This document shows, in pieces, positions 8,932 through 19,658 of a stretch of 64,000 nucleotides of DNA (position 1 is the first letter of the stretch; each line of letters begins with the position of its first letter). The notes beneath the pieces are model-generated. The model was not told the DNA's origin. It saw only the letters and a list, made by a program, of their open reading frames with translations, and searched no databases. Made by a program: the position numbers and the translations under genes. Source of the stretch: Sphingomonas sp. TDK1 (GTDB lineage Bacteria > Pseudomonadota > Alphaproteobacteria > Sphingomonadales > Sphingomonadaceae); NCBI RefSeq assembly GCF_001650735.1, contig NZ_LXVY01000025.1, positions 62,001-126,000 of the forward strand. Reading direction: 5' to 3'.

Positions 8932-10488
8932 TCAGGCGAAATCGAGCTGGGCCCGGCCATGCGACACGATAGCGGTGCGCGCCGTCTTCACCGGCGCGCC
9001 CGGATCGGTCACCTGATCCACCGTGCGGAACCGCGCCTGCCACTCATTCCGCGTGACCTCGCACAGCAGATAGCCGCGGCGGTCGTTCATATATTTGAGG
9101 TAGGGATTGTGCCCGAGAATCTTGTCGCTGCCCGCCCGCACGTCGGCGCCGTCGCCGCCCGAGCTGATCGAGGTGGAGACGAACTCCACCGCCACCGCCT
9201 CGCCCTGCCCGCCGCGGGTGCGCAGCTCGCCGGCATAGTTCTGGTGCTCGTCGCCGGTCAGCACCACGACGTTGCCGTGGCCGGCGAATTTCGAGAACAG
9301 CCGCTCGCGGGGGCGATCATAGCCGCCCCAACTGTCCATGTTGCGGATCGGCGCCGGCTCGTCGCCCATGCGGCGATCGAGCGGCATCATCATCACCTGC
9401 TGGGCGACGGCGTTCCAGCGTGCCTTGCCCTCGGCGAGATTGCGGCCGAGCCATGCTTCCTGGGTGCTGCCCAGCACCTGCGCATCGGCGGCATCCCAGC
9501 CCGCGCACTTCGCCTTGAACCCGTCGTCGCAGGGCTGGTCGGTGCGGAACTGGCGGGTGTCTAGCAGGTGCAGGTCGAGCAGGTCGCCGAAACGGGCGCG
9601 GCGATAGGCCTGAATCGAATCGCCCTTGGGGATCGAGGTGCTGCGCACCGGCATATGCTCGTACCAGGCCTGGAAGGCGGCGGCGCGGCGGAGCAGGAAG
9701 GCCTCGGGCGGCGTGCCGTTCTGGTCGCGGTCGCCGACCCAGTTGTTCTGGATCTCATGATCGTCGAAGGTCGCGTACCAGCCGGTCGCGGCATGCGCGG
9801 CCTGAAGGTCCGGGTCGGTCTTGTACTGGGCATAGCGGCGGCGATAATCGTCGAGGCTGAACGGCTCCTCCCCGACATGCGCGCGGATGAACTTCCTGGG
9901 ATTGCCGCCATAATCGAACGCCACCGGGCTTGCGCGGCCCTCGTAGATGTAATCGCCATAGTGAAAGAGGAAGTCGGCCTCTTCGCGCGCGGCATGGGCA
10001 TAGGCGGTGTACAGCCCCTGCTCGTAATGCTGGCACCCGGCGACAAGGAACCGCGCCTTCTCCACCGACGCGCCGGCAGCGGGCAGCGTCTTGACCCGGC
10101 CACGCATCGAGCGTTCGCGGCCGCAGATGAAGCGATACCAATAGGGCCGATCGGGCTGGAGCCCCGCCACCTCGACATGCACCGAATGGCCCAGTTCGGG
10201 CCGGGCCAGTGCTTCGCCCTTCGCGGCGACCGTCTTGAAGCCGGGGTCGGCGCCGACTTCCCATTCCACAGCGATGGGCGCCATCGGCATGCCGCCATGC
10301 GGCTCCAGCGGCTCGGGTGCGAGCCGCGTCCACAACACAAACCCGTCCGCGGACGCGTCGCCGGCCGCGATGCCCAGCGTGAAGGGATAGGCCCGGAATA
10401 TCTGCTGGGCGCGCAGGATGCCCGGCGTGCCCAGCACCAGCAGCGATCCTGCAGCCCCCAGCAACAGTTCGCGTCGTGTCGTGTGCAT
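8932..10488 (-). CDS. phoD: PhoD-family alkaline phosphatase/phosphodiesterase
   Basis: A 518-residue secreted metallo-phosphoesterase. The N-terminus (TTRRELLLGAAGSLLVLG) looks like a Tat signal. PhoD domain motifs are in order: FTLGIAAGDASADGFVLWTR, GDYIYEG at about 178, the metal-site motif DDHEIQNNW at 242, and LTGDEHQNY at 412. PhoD enzymes bind Fe/Ca and hydrolyse phosphomonoesters and diesters; Bacillus PhoD acts on teichoic acids. The ATG at 10488 has GGGAG 8 nt upstream; a longer reading lacks the signal. The LacI-type palindrome lies about 100 bp upstream, so expression may follow a sugar signal instead of, or as well as, phosphate. No Pho box was recognised. Confidence 0.9.
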   Translation of the reverse strand: MHTTRRELLLGAAGSLLVLGTPGILRAQQIFRAYPFTLGIAAGDASADGFVLWTRLAPEPLEPHGGMPMAPIAVEWEVGADPGFKTVAAKGEALARPELGHSVHVEVAGLQPDRPYWYRFICGRERSMRGRVKTLPAAGASVEKARFLVAGCQHYEQGLYTAYAHAAREEADFLFHYGDYIYEGRASPVAFDYGGNPRKFIRAHVGEEPFSLDDYRRRYAQYKTDPDLQAAHAATGWYATFDDHEIQNNWVGDRDQNGTPPEAFLLRRAAAFQAWYEHMPVRSTSIPKGDSIQAYRRARFGDLLDLHLLDTRQFRTDQPCDDGFKAKCAGWDAADAQVLGSTQEAWLGRNLAEGKARWNAVAQQVMMMPLDRRMGDEPAPIRNMDSWGGYDRPRERLFSKFAGHGNVVVLTGDEHQNYAGELRTRGGQGEAVAVEFVSTSISSGGDGADVRAGSDKILGHNPYLKYMNDRRGYLLCEVTRNEWQARFRTVDQVTDPGAPVKTARTAIVSHGRAQLDFA

Positions 10489-10584
10489 CCTTTGTCTCCC
10501 TCGCGCCGTGCGGCAGGCGCCCGCTTCCATCACTGGAGGGATGCAAACCGCATTTGCAGCGCATGGCAAGCGAAGATGACAGAA

Positions 10585-10600
10585 ATGTGAACGTTCACAT
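10585..10600. promoter_or_regulatory. Candidate LacI-family operator (copy 2)
   Basis: A second exact copy of ATGTGAACGTTCACAT, 96 bp upstream of the phoD ATG and overlapping the stop codon of the small upstream gene. Identity over all 16 palindromic positions with copy 1, together with a LacI-type gene in the same locus, supports a common regulator. Confidence 0.75.
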
Positions 10601-10780
10601 AATGACGGCGAAATGCGGAGCTAGCGTCGTTATTTCCCGCCGTCGCGCGCTGCTGGCGCGGGTGAGCCGGTAGCGGACCGCCGTCACGACCTTGTCGTCG
10701 CAACAGGGCGACTGGTTGAGCCGCTCGAGTTCGTCAAGCTCGGCGCGCATCTGGGTGTGGTGGCGGCGCAGGTCTTCCAT
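10595..10780 (-). CDS. Small helical protein, possibly DUF465/YdcH-like
   Basis: A 61-residue charged, mostly helical reading frame (MEDLRRHHTQMRAELDELER and later YRLTRASSARRREITTL). The spacing of an N-terminal helix rich in E/R/L and a second basic helix resembles DUF465/YdcH proteins, but the characteristic residues are not strong enough for certainty. It lies between the DUF1467 gene and phoD on the same strand. Its TGA stop falls inside the LacI-type palindrome. If real, it may be the last gene of the upstream run. Confidence 0.5.
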   Translation of the reverse strand: MEDLRRHHTQMRAELDELERLNQSPCCDDKVVTAVRYRLTRASSARRREITTLAPHFAVIM

Positions 10781-10840
10781 CCGGCTCTTATAGGCGGCCG
10801 GACACGCCTGTATCTCAACAAAAGCTTGTTTTGCTGATGC

Positions 10841-11101
10841 TTACTGCGTCCAGTCGAGCATGTCGGCCGTCACCCAGCCATAGACATAGTTGAGGTAGAA
10901 CGCAGCGAACAGCACCGCCGAAAGGATGGTGGTGCGCACCACGATCTTGGTCGGGTTGAAGCTGTGCGGCGCGCTCGGCGCCTGGCCGGGGACGAGCGGC
11001 ACGCCCGCCTCCTCGCTGGTCCGCACCCCGAAGGGCAGCACGAAGAACACCGACATCGCCCAGAAGAGCGTATAGATCGCGAGCGCCGACTGCCACTTCA
11101 T
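10841..11101 (-). CDS. DUF1467 family membrane protein
   Basis: An 86-residue inner-membrane protein with two predicted transmembrane segments (IYTLFWAMSVFFVLPFGV near residue 9 and TILSAVLFAAFYLNYVYGW near 58). The connecting loop contains RTSEEAGVPLVPGQAPSAP. This pattern fits the DUF1467 family, whose function is unknown and which in alphaproteobacteria typically follows the RNase J gene, as here (9-bp gap). The ATG at 11101 is the natural start. It is the last clear gene of the nuo-birA-coaX-rnj run. Confidence 0.85.
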   Translation of the reverse strand: MKWQSALAIYTLFWAMSVFFVLPFGVRTSEEAGVPLVPGQAPSAPHSFNPTKIVVRTTILSAVLFAAFYLNYVYGWVTADMLDWTQ

Positions 11102-11110
11102 GGGGAGAGG

Positions 11111-12748
11111 TTACGCCTCGATCAGCAGCACGTCCACTACCGGCTTCTTGCCGGTGAAGCGCACCGCGACCCGCCGTACCGCAAGGCGCAGCGACTCACG
11201 CAGCTTCTCGCGATCACGCCAGTCTTTCCTGACTGCCTCGGCGGCGGCCTCGGCAGCGGCCTCGATCAGGTCCTCGCGGTCCTCTTCCACCGGCACGCCC
11301 TGGACGCGGATCTGCGGCGCGCCAAGCAGCTTGCCCTTGCGATCGATCGCCACCGCGACCGACATCTGGCCGTACAGCGCGATCCGCCGCCGCTCGCCCA
11401 TCGTCGCGCCATCGGCAGGCAGGATTACGTCGCCATCGAGCACCAACCGGCCAACCGGCGCATGGCCGATCTTCGCGGGGCCGTCCGGCGCGAGGCGGAT
11501 GATTTCGCCATTCTGTTGCTTCACTGCCTTGGGTACACCCTGCTCCAGCGCGAAGCGGGCCTGCTCGTGCATGTGGCGGATCTCGCCGTGCACCGGCACG
11601 ATGATCTCGGGCCGTATCCACTTGTACATCTCGGCCAGTTCGGGCCGCCCCGGGTGCCCCGAGACGTGGACGAACGCCTGACGATCGGTGATGATGTCGA
11701 CGCCCTTGTCGGCGAGCGTGTTCATGATCTTGCCGATCGCGATCTCGTTGCCCGGGATCTGGCGCGAGGAAAACACCACCAGGTCGCCCTGATGGAGCTT
11801 GAGCACATGGCTGCCCTCGGCGATGCGGTTGAGCGCGGCGCGCGGCTCACCCTGGCCGCCGGTGGCGACGATCAGGACGCGCGAAGCAGGCAGCGTCATC
11901 GCCTTGTCGAAGTCGATCAGTTCGGGGAAGTCGCGCAGATAGCCGGTCGCCTTGGCGACGCGGATGATCCGATCCAGCGAACGTCCGGCGACGCAAAGCT
12001 CGCGCCCGGTGTCGCGCGCCACATCGCCCAGCGTTTGCAGCCGCGCCGCGTTCGAAGCGAAAGTGGTAACGAGCACGCGCCCCTTCGCGGCCGCGACCAC
12101 CTGGTCAAGCCCGGTGCGCACGTCCGCTTCCGAGCCCGAGGCTTCGGGGTTGAACACGTTGGTCGAGTCGCACACCAGCGCGAGCACGCCCTTGTCGCCG
12201 ATCGCCGTCAGTTCCTCGGCCGTCGCCGAACCGCCCAGCGACGGCGCCTCGTCGAGTTTCCAGTCGCCGGTGTGGAACACCTTGCCGTACGGCGTCTCGA
12301 TCAACACCGCATTGCCCTCGGGGATCGAGTGGGCGAGCGGCGTGTAGGTGATCGTGAACGGGCCGATGTCGAACGGACCCTCTTCCTTGACCACGTTGAG
12401 CTCGATCCGGTCCTCGATGCCTTCCTCGGCCAGCTTGCCGTGGATCAGGCCCGCGGTGAACGGCGTCGCATAGAGCGGTACGCCGAGATCGGCCGCGAGA
12501 TAGGGCAGCGCACCGATATGGTCCTCATGCCCGTGCGTCAGCACGATGCCGAGCAGGTCGTCGACCCGGTCCTCGATGAACTGGAGGTCGGGCAGGATCA
12601 CGTCGATGCCCGGGTAGCTGGCATCGCCGAAGGTGATGCCGCAATCGACCATCACCCATTTGCCCTCGCAGCCATAGAGATTGACGTTCATGCCAATCTC
12701 GCCCGAGCCGCCAAGGGCCAGGAAGAGCAGTTCGTTTCTTGGGGTCAC
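11111..12748 (-). CDS. rnj: Ribonuclease J
   Basis: A 545-residue metallo-beta-lactamase/beta-CASP ribonuclease for mRNA decay and rRNA maturation. The zinc motif HGHEDHIGALPYL is near residue 72. The partner histidine is in VFHTGDWKLDEAP, and beta-CASP motifs follow (LVCDSTNVFNPEASGSE, VHVSGHPGRPELAEM, VPVHGEIRHMHEQA). The C-terminal domain is present, so the length is normal. The start is a GTG immediately after the coaX TAA, indicating coupled translation. Position after coaX at the end of the complex I operon is the usual alphaproteobacterial arrangement. Confidence 0.95.
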   Translation of the reverse strand: MTPRNELLFLALGGSGEIGMNVNLYGCEGKWVMVDCGITFGDASYPGIDVILPDLQFIEDRVDDLLGIVLTHGHEDHIGALPYLAADLGVPLYATPFTAGLIHGKLAEEGIEDRIELNVVKEEGPFDIGPFTITYTPLAHSIPEGNAVLIETPYGKVFHTGDWKLDEAPSLGGSATAEELTAIGDKGVLALVCDSTNVFNPEASGSEADVRTGLDQVVAAAKGRVLVTTFASNAARLQTLGDVARDTGRELCVAGRSLDRIIRVAKATGYLRDFPELIDFDKAMTLPASRVLIVATGGQGEPRAALNRIAEGSHVLKLHQGDLVVFSSRQIPGNEIAIGKIMNTLADKGVDIITDRQAFVHVSGHPGRPELAEMYKWIRPEIIVPVHGEIRHMHEQARFALEQGVPKAVKQQNGEIIRLAPDGPAKIGHAPVGRLVLDGDVILPADGATMGERRRIALYGQMSVAVAIDRKGKLLGAPQIRVQGVPVEEDREDLIEAAAEAAAEAVRKDWRDREKLRESLRLAVRRVAVRFTGKKPVVDVLLIEA

Positions 12749-13531
12749 TTAATTTCCTTGCTGGCTGCGTTCCCACAGCATCGCCAAGCCCTGAATGGTA
12801 AGATCGGGCTCGATCGTATCGAACACCGATGTATGCTTTTCGAAGAGAATCGCCAGCCCACCCGTCGCAATAACCTTGGACGGGCGCCCCACCTCGGCCT
12901 TGAGCCGCGCGACCAGCCCCTCGATCATCGCGATATAGCCCCAATAAATGCCGATATGCATCTGATCGACCGTGTTGCGGCCGACCACGCTGGCGGTCTC
13001 GGGTGCGGAAATGGCGATCCGGGGAAGCTTGGCGGCGGCCGTTACCAGCGCGTCCAGCGACAGGTTGATGCCCGGCGCGATGATCCCGCCCTTGTACGCC
13101 CCGCGATAGTCGACGACATCGAAGGTGGTGGCGGTGCCGAAGTCGATGATCAGCAGGTCGCCTTCGTGACGTGCATGCCCGGCAAGCACGTTGAGCGCGC
13201 GATCGGCACCCAGGTTCTGCGGCTCGTCCACGTCCAGCGGAAAGCCCCATTCGGCGCTGCCCTTGCCCGCGATCACCGCTTCGGTCTTGAAATATTTGCT
13301 GGCGAGCACCTGAAGATTGTGGAGCGCGCGGGGCACGACGGTGCCGATGATCACCCCGGTCACCGCGCCTCGGTCAAACCCCTCCAGTGCCAGCAGCTGG
13401 CTGAGCCAAACGGCATATTCGTCGGCGGTGCGGCGCGGGTCGGTGGCGATGCGCCAGCGCGCGCGGATCTCGCCGCCGTCGACCAGCGCGAACACGACAT
13501 TGGTATTGCCGGCGTCGATCGCGAGCAGCAT
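12749..13531 (-). CDS. coaX: Type III pantothenate kinase
   Basis: A 260-residue cytosolic enzyme that phosphorylates pantothenate, the first step of coenzyme A synthesis. The ASKHA-fold motifs of the type III class are clear: phosphate-1 [19 protein letters not shown] at the N-terminus, [13 protein letters not shown] in the middle, and the phosphate-2 motif [31 protein letters not shown] and ATGGLA near the C-terminus also fit. It lies 18 bp after birA, and its stop abuts the rnj start. The class needs a monovalent cation and is not feedback-inhibited by CoA. Confidence 0.95.
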   Translation of the reverse strand: MLLAIDAGNTNVVFALVDGGEIRARWRIATDPRRTADEYAVWLSQLLALEGFDRGAVTGVIIGTVVPRALHNLQVLASKYFKTEAVIAGKGSAEWGFPLDVDEPQNLGADRALNVLAGHARHEGDLLIIDFGTATTFDVVDYRGAYKGGIIAPGINLSLDALVTAAAKLPRIAISAPETASVVGRNTVDQMHIGIYWGYIAMIEGLVARLKAEVGRPSKVIATGGLAILFEKHTSVFDTIEPDLTIQGLAMLWERSQQGN

Positions 13532-13549
13532 CGCCCTTCCCTCTTCTCG

Positions 13550-14245
13550 TTACAGCAGGAACACGTCGCCCGCGTGAATGGCACGGGTCGTCCCATCGGC
13601 CAAGCGCAGGATCAGCGCGCCGCTCGAATCCAGCCCCCCGAAAAGCCCGTCGAAGCTGGAGCCATCGGCGAGCCTGGCGGTGAGCGCCGTTCCCTCGGGA
13701 TGCGCCTTGGCGAGCCAGCGCTCGCGCACCGGCCACATGCCCTCGCCCCGCCAGCGCTCCAGCCAGCGGCCGAAACTCTCGGCGAGCACCTCGGCAAAGA
13801 TAGGGGGGGTGACGGCAACCCCATGTGCGGCGAGACTGGTCGCGGCACGGTCCAGCCCCTCGGGCGCTGCCGCCAGATTGACGCCGATGCCGACCGCGAT
13901 CGCATCCCCTGCCCGCTCCAGCAGGATGCCCGAAAGCTTGGCGCCGCCGATCAGCAGGTCGTTCGGCCATTTGAGCATGGGCTCGATGCCGAACGCGCGC
14001 ACCGCCTCTTCCAGGGCGACCGCCGACAGCAACGCCAGCGTTGCCGGCGAAGGGTCGGTCGGGCGTACCCGGACAAGCGTGGAAATGTAGAGATTGCCCG
14101 AGGGCGAAACCCAGGCACGCCCCTGCCGGCCCTTGCCGGCGGTCTGGCGTTCGGCCCGGAGCCACAGCCCTTCCCCGGCGCCCGAAAGCGCCAGGGAAAG
14201 GATGTCGGCATTGGTAGACCCCGTCTCGGCGACGGTCCGGATCAC
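13550..14245 (-). CDS. birA: Biotin--[acetyl-CoA-carboxylase] ligase
   Basis: A 231-residue biotin protein ligase that activates biotin and attaches it to BCCP domains, such as those of acetyl-CoA carboxylase and the methylcrotonyl-CoA carboxylase alpha subunit encoded later in this window. Motifs: ETGSTNADIL at the N-terminus, biotin/ATP loop GKGRQGRAWVSP, LKWPNDLLIGGAKLSGILLE and VGIGVNLAAAP. There is no N-terminal helix-turn-helix, so it is the non-regulatory class. A longer in-phase reading runs into nuoN; the GTG at 14245, 5 bp after the nuoN stop, is the best start, although its ribosome binding site is weak. Confidence 0.9.
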   Translation of the reverse strand: MIRTVAETGSTNADILSLALSGAGEGLWLRAERQTAGKGRQGRAWVSPSGNLYISTLVRVRPTDPSPATLALLSAVALEEAVRAFGIEPMLKWPNDLLIGGAKLSGILLERAGDAIAVGIGVNLAAAPEGLDRAATSLAAHGVAVTPPIFAEVLAESFGRWLERWRGEGMWPVRERWLAKAHPEGTALTARLADGSSFDGLFGGLDSSGALILRLADGTTRAIHAGDVFLL

Positions 14246-14250
14246 AGGGA

Positions 14251-15708
14251 TCAGAACAGCGCCTTCGCCGCGACCAGCGACCAGGTGCCGAGCGCACCGA
14301 ACACCAGCCAGCCGATCGGCGAGATGACGACCGCGCTGATCGCGATCAGGCCGCCTTCCACCAGGTCCGTCTTGCCGCCAAACGCAGGCGCCGGCTCGTC
14401 GAAGTACATCGTCTTGACGATCTTCAGGTAATAATAGGCACCGATCGTCGACGCCGCCGCACCGACGGCCGCGAACACCACCAGGCCCGAATGCATCGCC
14501 GCAATGAACACACCCAGCTTGGCGAAGAAGCCGAGCAGCGGCGGGATGCCGGCGAGGCTGAACATGAAGATCGCCATTGCCAGCGCCAGGCCCGGTCGCG
14601 TGCGCGACATGCCGGCCAGGCTCGCGATGGTCTCCACGGACTCGCCCTTCTCGTCCCGCATCTGCAGCACCACGAGGAAGCTGCCGATCGTCATCACGAC
14701 GTAGATCGCCATGTAGACGAGCACGCTCGCCACGCCTTCCTCGCCGCCGGCGGCAAGGCCGATCAGCGCGAAGCCGACATTGTTGATCGACGAATAGGCA
14801 AGCAGGCGCTTGATGTTGGTCTGGCCGATGGCCGCCACGGCACCGAAGATGATCGACGCGAGCGAGGCGAAGATCACGATCTGGCGCCATTCGAAGATCG
14901 CCGGCCCCATCGCGTCAACCGCGACACGCACTGCCATCGCCACCGCAGCCACCTTCGGCGCGGACGCGAAGAAAATGGTGACCGGGGTCGGCGCGCCCTC
15001 ATAGACGTCCGGCGTCCACATGTGGAACGGCACCGCCGAGATCTTGAAGGCAAGACCGGCGAACACGAACACCAGACCGAAGAGCAGACCGGTATGCTGG
15101 GGCGAGGCCAGGCCGGCATGATAGGCGCCAGCGATACCTTCGAACAGCGTCGTGCCGGCGAAACCGTACACCAGGCTGATGCCGTAGAGCAGGATGCCCG
15201 AGGCGAGCGCGCCCAGCACGAAATACTTCAGCCCGGCTTCCGCCGAACGCGTATCCCGACGCATGAAGCTGGCGAGGATATAGGCCGAAAGGCTCTGCAG
15301 CTCGAGGCCCACATACAGGCTCAGCAGATCGCCCGCCGAAACCATCATGCCCATGCCCACGGTCGAGAGCAGGATCAGCACCGGATATTCCGGACGCAGA
15401 TCCTCACCCGAGGTGCGCTGAAAGAACTTCGGCGCGATCAGGATCGACACGGCTGCGGCGACATAGATCACCACCTTGGCGAAGGTCGCGAAGGCGTCGG
15501 CACGATAGAGGCCGCCGAACGCGATACCCCCGGTCGACGACGGGCCGGTAAGCGCAATGCCGGCGCCGGCGAGCAACGCCACCGAGGCCCAGCTCACCAG
15601 CTTGGTCGATGCCTGGCCACCCCAGGCGGCGACCAGCATCAGGACGATCGAGCCGACCGCGAGCACCAGCTCGGGCAGCGTCATGAGGAGTTGCATGGAA
15701 TAGGACAT
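14251..15708 (-). CDS. nuoN: NADH-quinone oxidoreductase subunit N
   Basis: A 485-residue antiporter-like membrane subunit of complex I, which moves protons across the inner membrane. About 14 hydrophobic segments are visible, with the family motif ETRSAEAGLKYFVLG-like (here DTRSAEAGLKYFVLGALAS) and the conserved lysine region TNIKRLLAYSSINNVGFALI. The start overlaps the nuoM stop by one base (TGATG). It is the last nuo gene and is followed by birA after 5 bp. Confidence 0.96.
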   Translation of the reverse strand: MSYSMQLLMTLPELVLAVGSIVLMLVAAWGGQASTKLVSWASVALLAGAGIALTGPSSTGGIAFGGLYRADAFATFAKVVIYVAAAVSILIAPKFFQRTSGEDLRPEYPVLILLSTVGMGMMVSAGDLLSLYVGLELQSLSAYILASFMRRDTRSAEAGLKYFVLGALASGILLYGISLVYGFAGTTLFEGIAGAYHAGLASPQHTGLLFGLVFVFAGLAFKISAVPFHMWTPDVYEGAPTPVTIFFASAPKVAAVAMAVRVAVDAMGPAIFEWRQIVIFASLASIIFGAVAAIGQTNIKRLLAYSSINNVGFALIGLAAGGEEGVASVLVYMAIYVVMTIGSFLVVLQMRDEKGESVETIASLAGMSRTRPGLALAMAIFMFSLAGIPPLLGFFAKLGVFIAAMHSGLVVFAAVGAAASTIGAYYYLKIVKTMYFDEPAPAFGGKTDLVEGGLIAISAVVISPIGWLVFGALGTWSLVAAKALF

Positions 15709-17273
15709 CAGTGCGCCTCCCCGTGCGCGGAGGCTTCATGAGCGGGGGCCGCCTGCGGCGAACCCGGCGTGGGCTTGGAGTCGCTGATCGACAGGGTGTG
15801 CGCGGCGCTGTCGAGGCGCTGCGTCAGCCGCGCGACGTCGGCGCGCATCGGTGCGGTGAAGCTGGTCGGGTACACGCCCATCCACAGCACCACGGCGGCC
15901 AGCGCGACGAGCATCGCGACTTCGCGACCGTCGAGATCCGGCATCGCCTTCACATCGTCCTTGGTCAGGTCGCCCCACACCACCCGACGGAACAGGTAGA
16001 GCATATAGGCGGCGCCGAGGATGATGCCGGTGGTGCCGATCAGCGCGGTCCAGGTCGAGACCTGGTACACACCGGCGAGGCTGAAGAACTCGCCGACGAA
16101 GTTGCTGGTGCCCGGCAGGCCGATCGAGGCCATGGTGAACAGCAGGAACAGCACGGCGTAGCGCGGCATGTTGATCGCAAGGCCGCCGTACCGGTCGATC
16201 TCGCGGGTATGCAGGCGATCATAGATGATGCCGACGCACAGGAACAGCGCGCCCGAGACCACACCGTGGCCCAGCATCACCATCATCGCACCGTCGATAC
16301 CGTTCGCGTTGAAGGCGAACAGGCCCATGGTGACGATCGCCATGTGCGCGACCGACGAATAGGCGATCAGCTTCTTCATGTCGCTCTGCACCAGCGCGAC
16401 GAGCGAGGTGTAGACCACCGCGACGCAGGACAGCGCGAACACCAGCCACATGAACTGCACCGAAGCGACCGGGAACATCGGCAGCGAAAAGCGCAGGAAG
16501 CCGTAGCCGCCGAGCTTCAGCAGCACGCCCGCCAGGATGACCGAGCCTGCGGTCGGCGCCTGCACGTGCGCGTCGGGAAGCCAGGTGTGGACCGGCCACA
16601 TCGGCATCTTCACCGCGAACGAGGCGAAGAAGGCCAGCCACAGCCAGGTCTGCCAGTTGGCCGGGAAGTCATGCGCCATCAGCACCGGGATCGAGGTCGT
16701 GCCGGTGTTCAGCACCATCGCGATCATCGCGATGAGCATCAGCAGCGAGCCGAGCAGCGTGTACAGGAAGAACTTGTACGACGCGTAGATGCGATTCACG
16801 CCGCCCCAGATGCCGATGATCAGGTACATCGGGATCAGGCCGCCTTCGAAGAAGACGTAGAACAGGAACAGGTCCTGCGCGGCGAAAGTGCCGATCATCA
16901 GCACTTCGGTCGCGAGGAACGCCGCCATATACTCGGGCACGCGCTTGGTGACCGAGAGCCAGCTGGCCCCGATGCAGATCGGCATCAGGAACAGCGAGAG
17001 CTCGATCAGCAGGAAGGCGAAGCCGTCGATGCCGAGCGCCCAGGAGAACTCGACGCCGCCCATCTTGAACAGCGTGACATGCTCGACGAACTGCCACTGC
17101 GGGGCACCGTCGCCATGCTGGAACTGGGTCCATAGCCAGGCACCGAGCGCCAGATTGGCGAGCGTCGCAAGGAGTGCCGTCCAGCGGGCGCCCTGGGCAC
17201 CCACGAAGAGGCAGAGCACTGCGGCGACCGCAGGGATCGCTAGCAGGACGGAAAGGATCGGGAAGCCGGTCAT
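15708..17273 (-). CDS. nuoM: NADH-quinone oxidoreductase subunit M
   Basis: A 521-residue proton-pumping membrane subunit of complex I. It shows the conserved transmembrane glutamate region (VFFEGGLIPMYLIIGIWGG) and the lysine and histidine motifs of antiporter-like subunits (MPMWPVHTWLPDAHVQAPTA, SDMKKLIAYSSVAHMAIVT). The C-terminus carries a soluble A/P/H-rich tail (HEASAHGEAH). The ATG at 17273, just after the nuoL stop with GGGGTG upstream, is preferred over a more distant start overlapping nuoL. Confidence 0.96.
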   Translation of the reverse strand: MTGFPILSVLLAIPAVAAVLCLFVGAQGARWTALLATLANLALGAWLWTQFQHGDGAPQWQFVEHVTLFKMGGVEFSWALGIDGFAFLLIELSLFLMPICIGASWLSVTKRVPEYMAAFLATEVLMIGTFAAQDLFLFYVFFEGGLIPMYLIIGIWGGVNRIYASYKFFLYTLLGSLLMLIAMIAMVLNTGTTSIPVLMAHDFPANWQTWLWLAFFASFAVKMPMWPVHTWLPDAHVQAPTAGSVILAGVLLKLGGYGFLRFSLPMFPVASVQFMWLVFALSCVAVVYTSLVALVQSDMKKLIAYSSVAHMAIVTMGLFAFNANGIDGAMMVMLGHGVVSGALFLCVGIIYDRLHTREIDRYGGLAINMPRYAVLFLLFTMASIGLPGTSNFVGEFFSLAGVYQVSTWTALIGTTGIILGAAYMLYLFRRVVWGDLTKDDVKAMPDLDGREVAMLVALAAVVLWMGVYPTSFTAPMRADVARLTQRLDSAAHTLSISDSKPTPGSPQAAPAHEASAHGEAH

Positions 17274-17280
17274 TTTTCCA

Positions 17281-19352
<2,072 letters not shown>

Positions 19353-19353
<1 letters not shown>

Positions 19354-19658
19354 CAGCCCTTCATCCGATTGACGTCGTCGACCGAAATCGTGCCGCGACC
19401 GCGGAAATAGATGACCAGGATCGCAAGGCCGATCGCGGCCTCACCGGCGGCGACGGTCAGCACGAACATCGCGAACACCTGGCCCACCAGGTCGTGCAGG
19501 AACGACGAGAAGGCGACGAAATTGAGGTTCACGGCAAGCAGGATGAGCTCGATCGCCATCAGGATGACGATCAGGTTCTTCCGGTTCATGAAGATGCCGA
19601 GCACCCCCATGGTGAACAGGATCGCCGAGACGACCAGATAATGGGTTAGCGAGATCAC
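19353..19658 (-). CDS. nuoK: NADH-quinone oxidoreductase subunit K
   Basis: A 101-residue membrane subunit of complex I with three transmembrane helices ([40 protein letters not shown] and a third starting near [20 protein letters not shown]). The two conserved acidic residues in the second and third helices (IELIL and GEAAIG) needed for proton transfer are present. Overlaps nuoJ by 4 bp and nuoL by 1 bp. Confidence 0.95.

Noticed and set aside
10795..10840. AAGCTT-centred near-palindrome after the DUF1467 gene as an intrinsic terminator
   Set aside because: Pairing breaks next to the centre and no proper GC stem is present.
10964..14431. A very long open frame (about 1150 codons) antisense to rnj, coaX and birA
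   Set aside because: Arises from high third-position GC; composition is arginine/histidine-rich without domains, and three well-recognised genes lie on the other strand.
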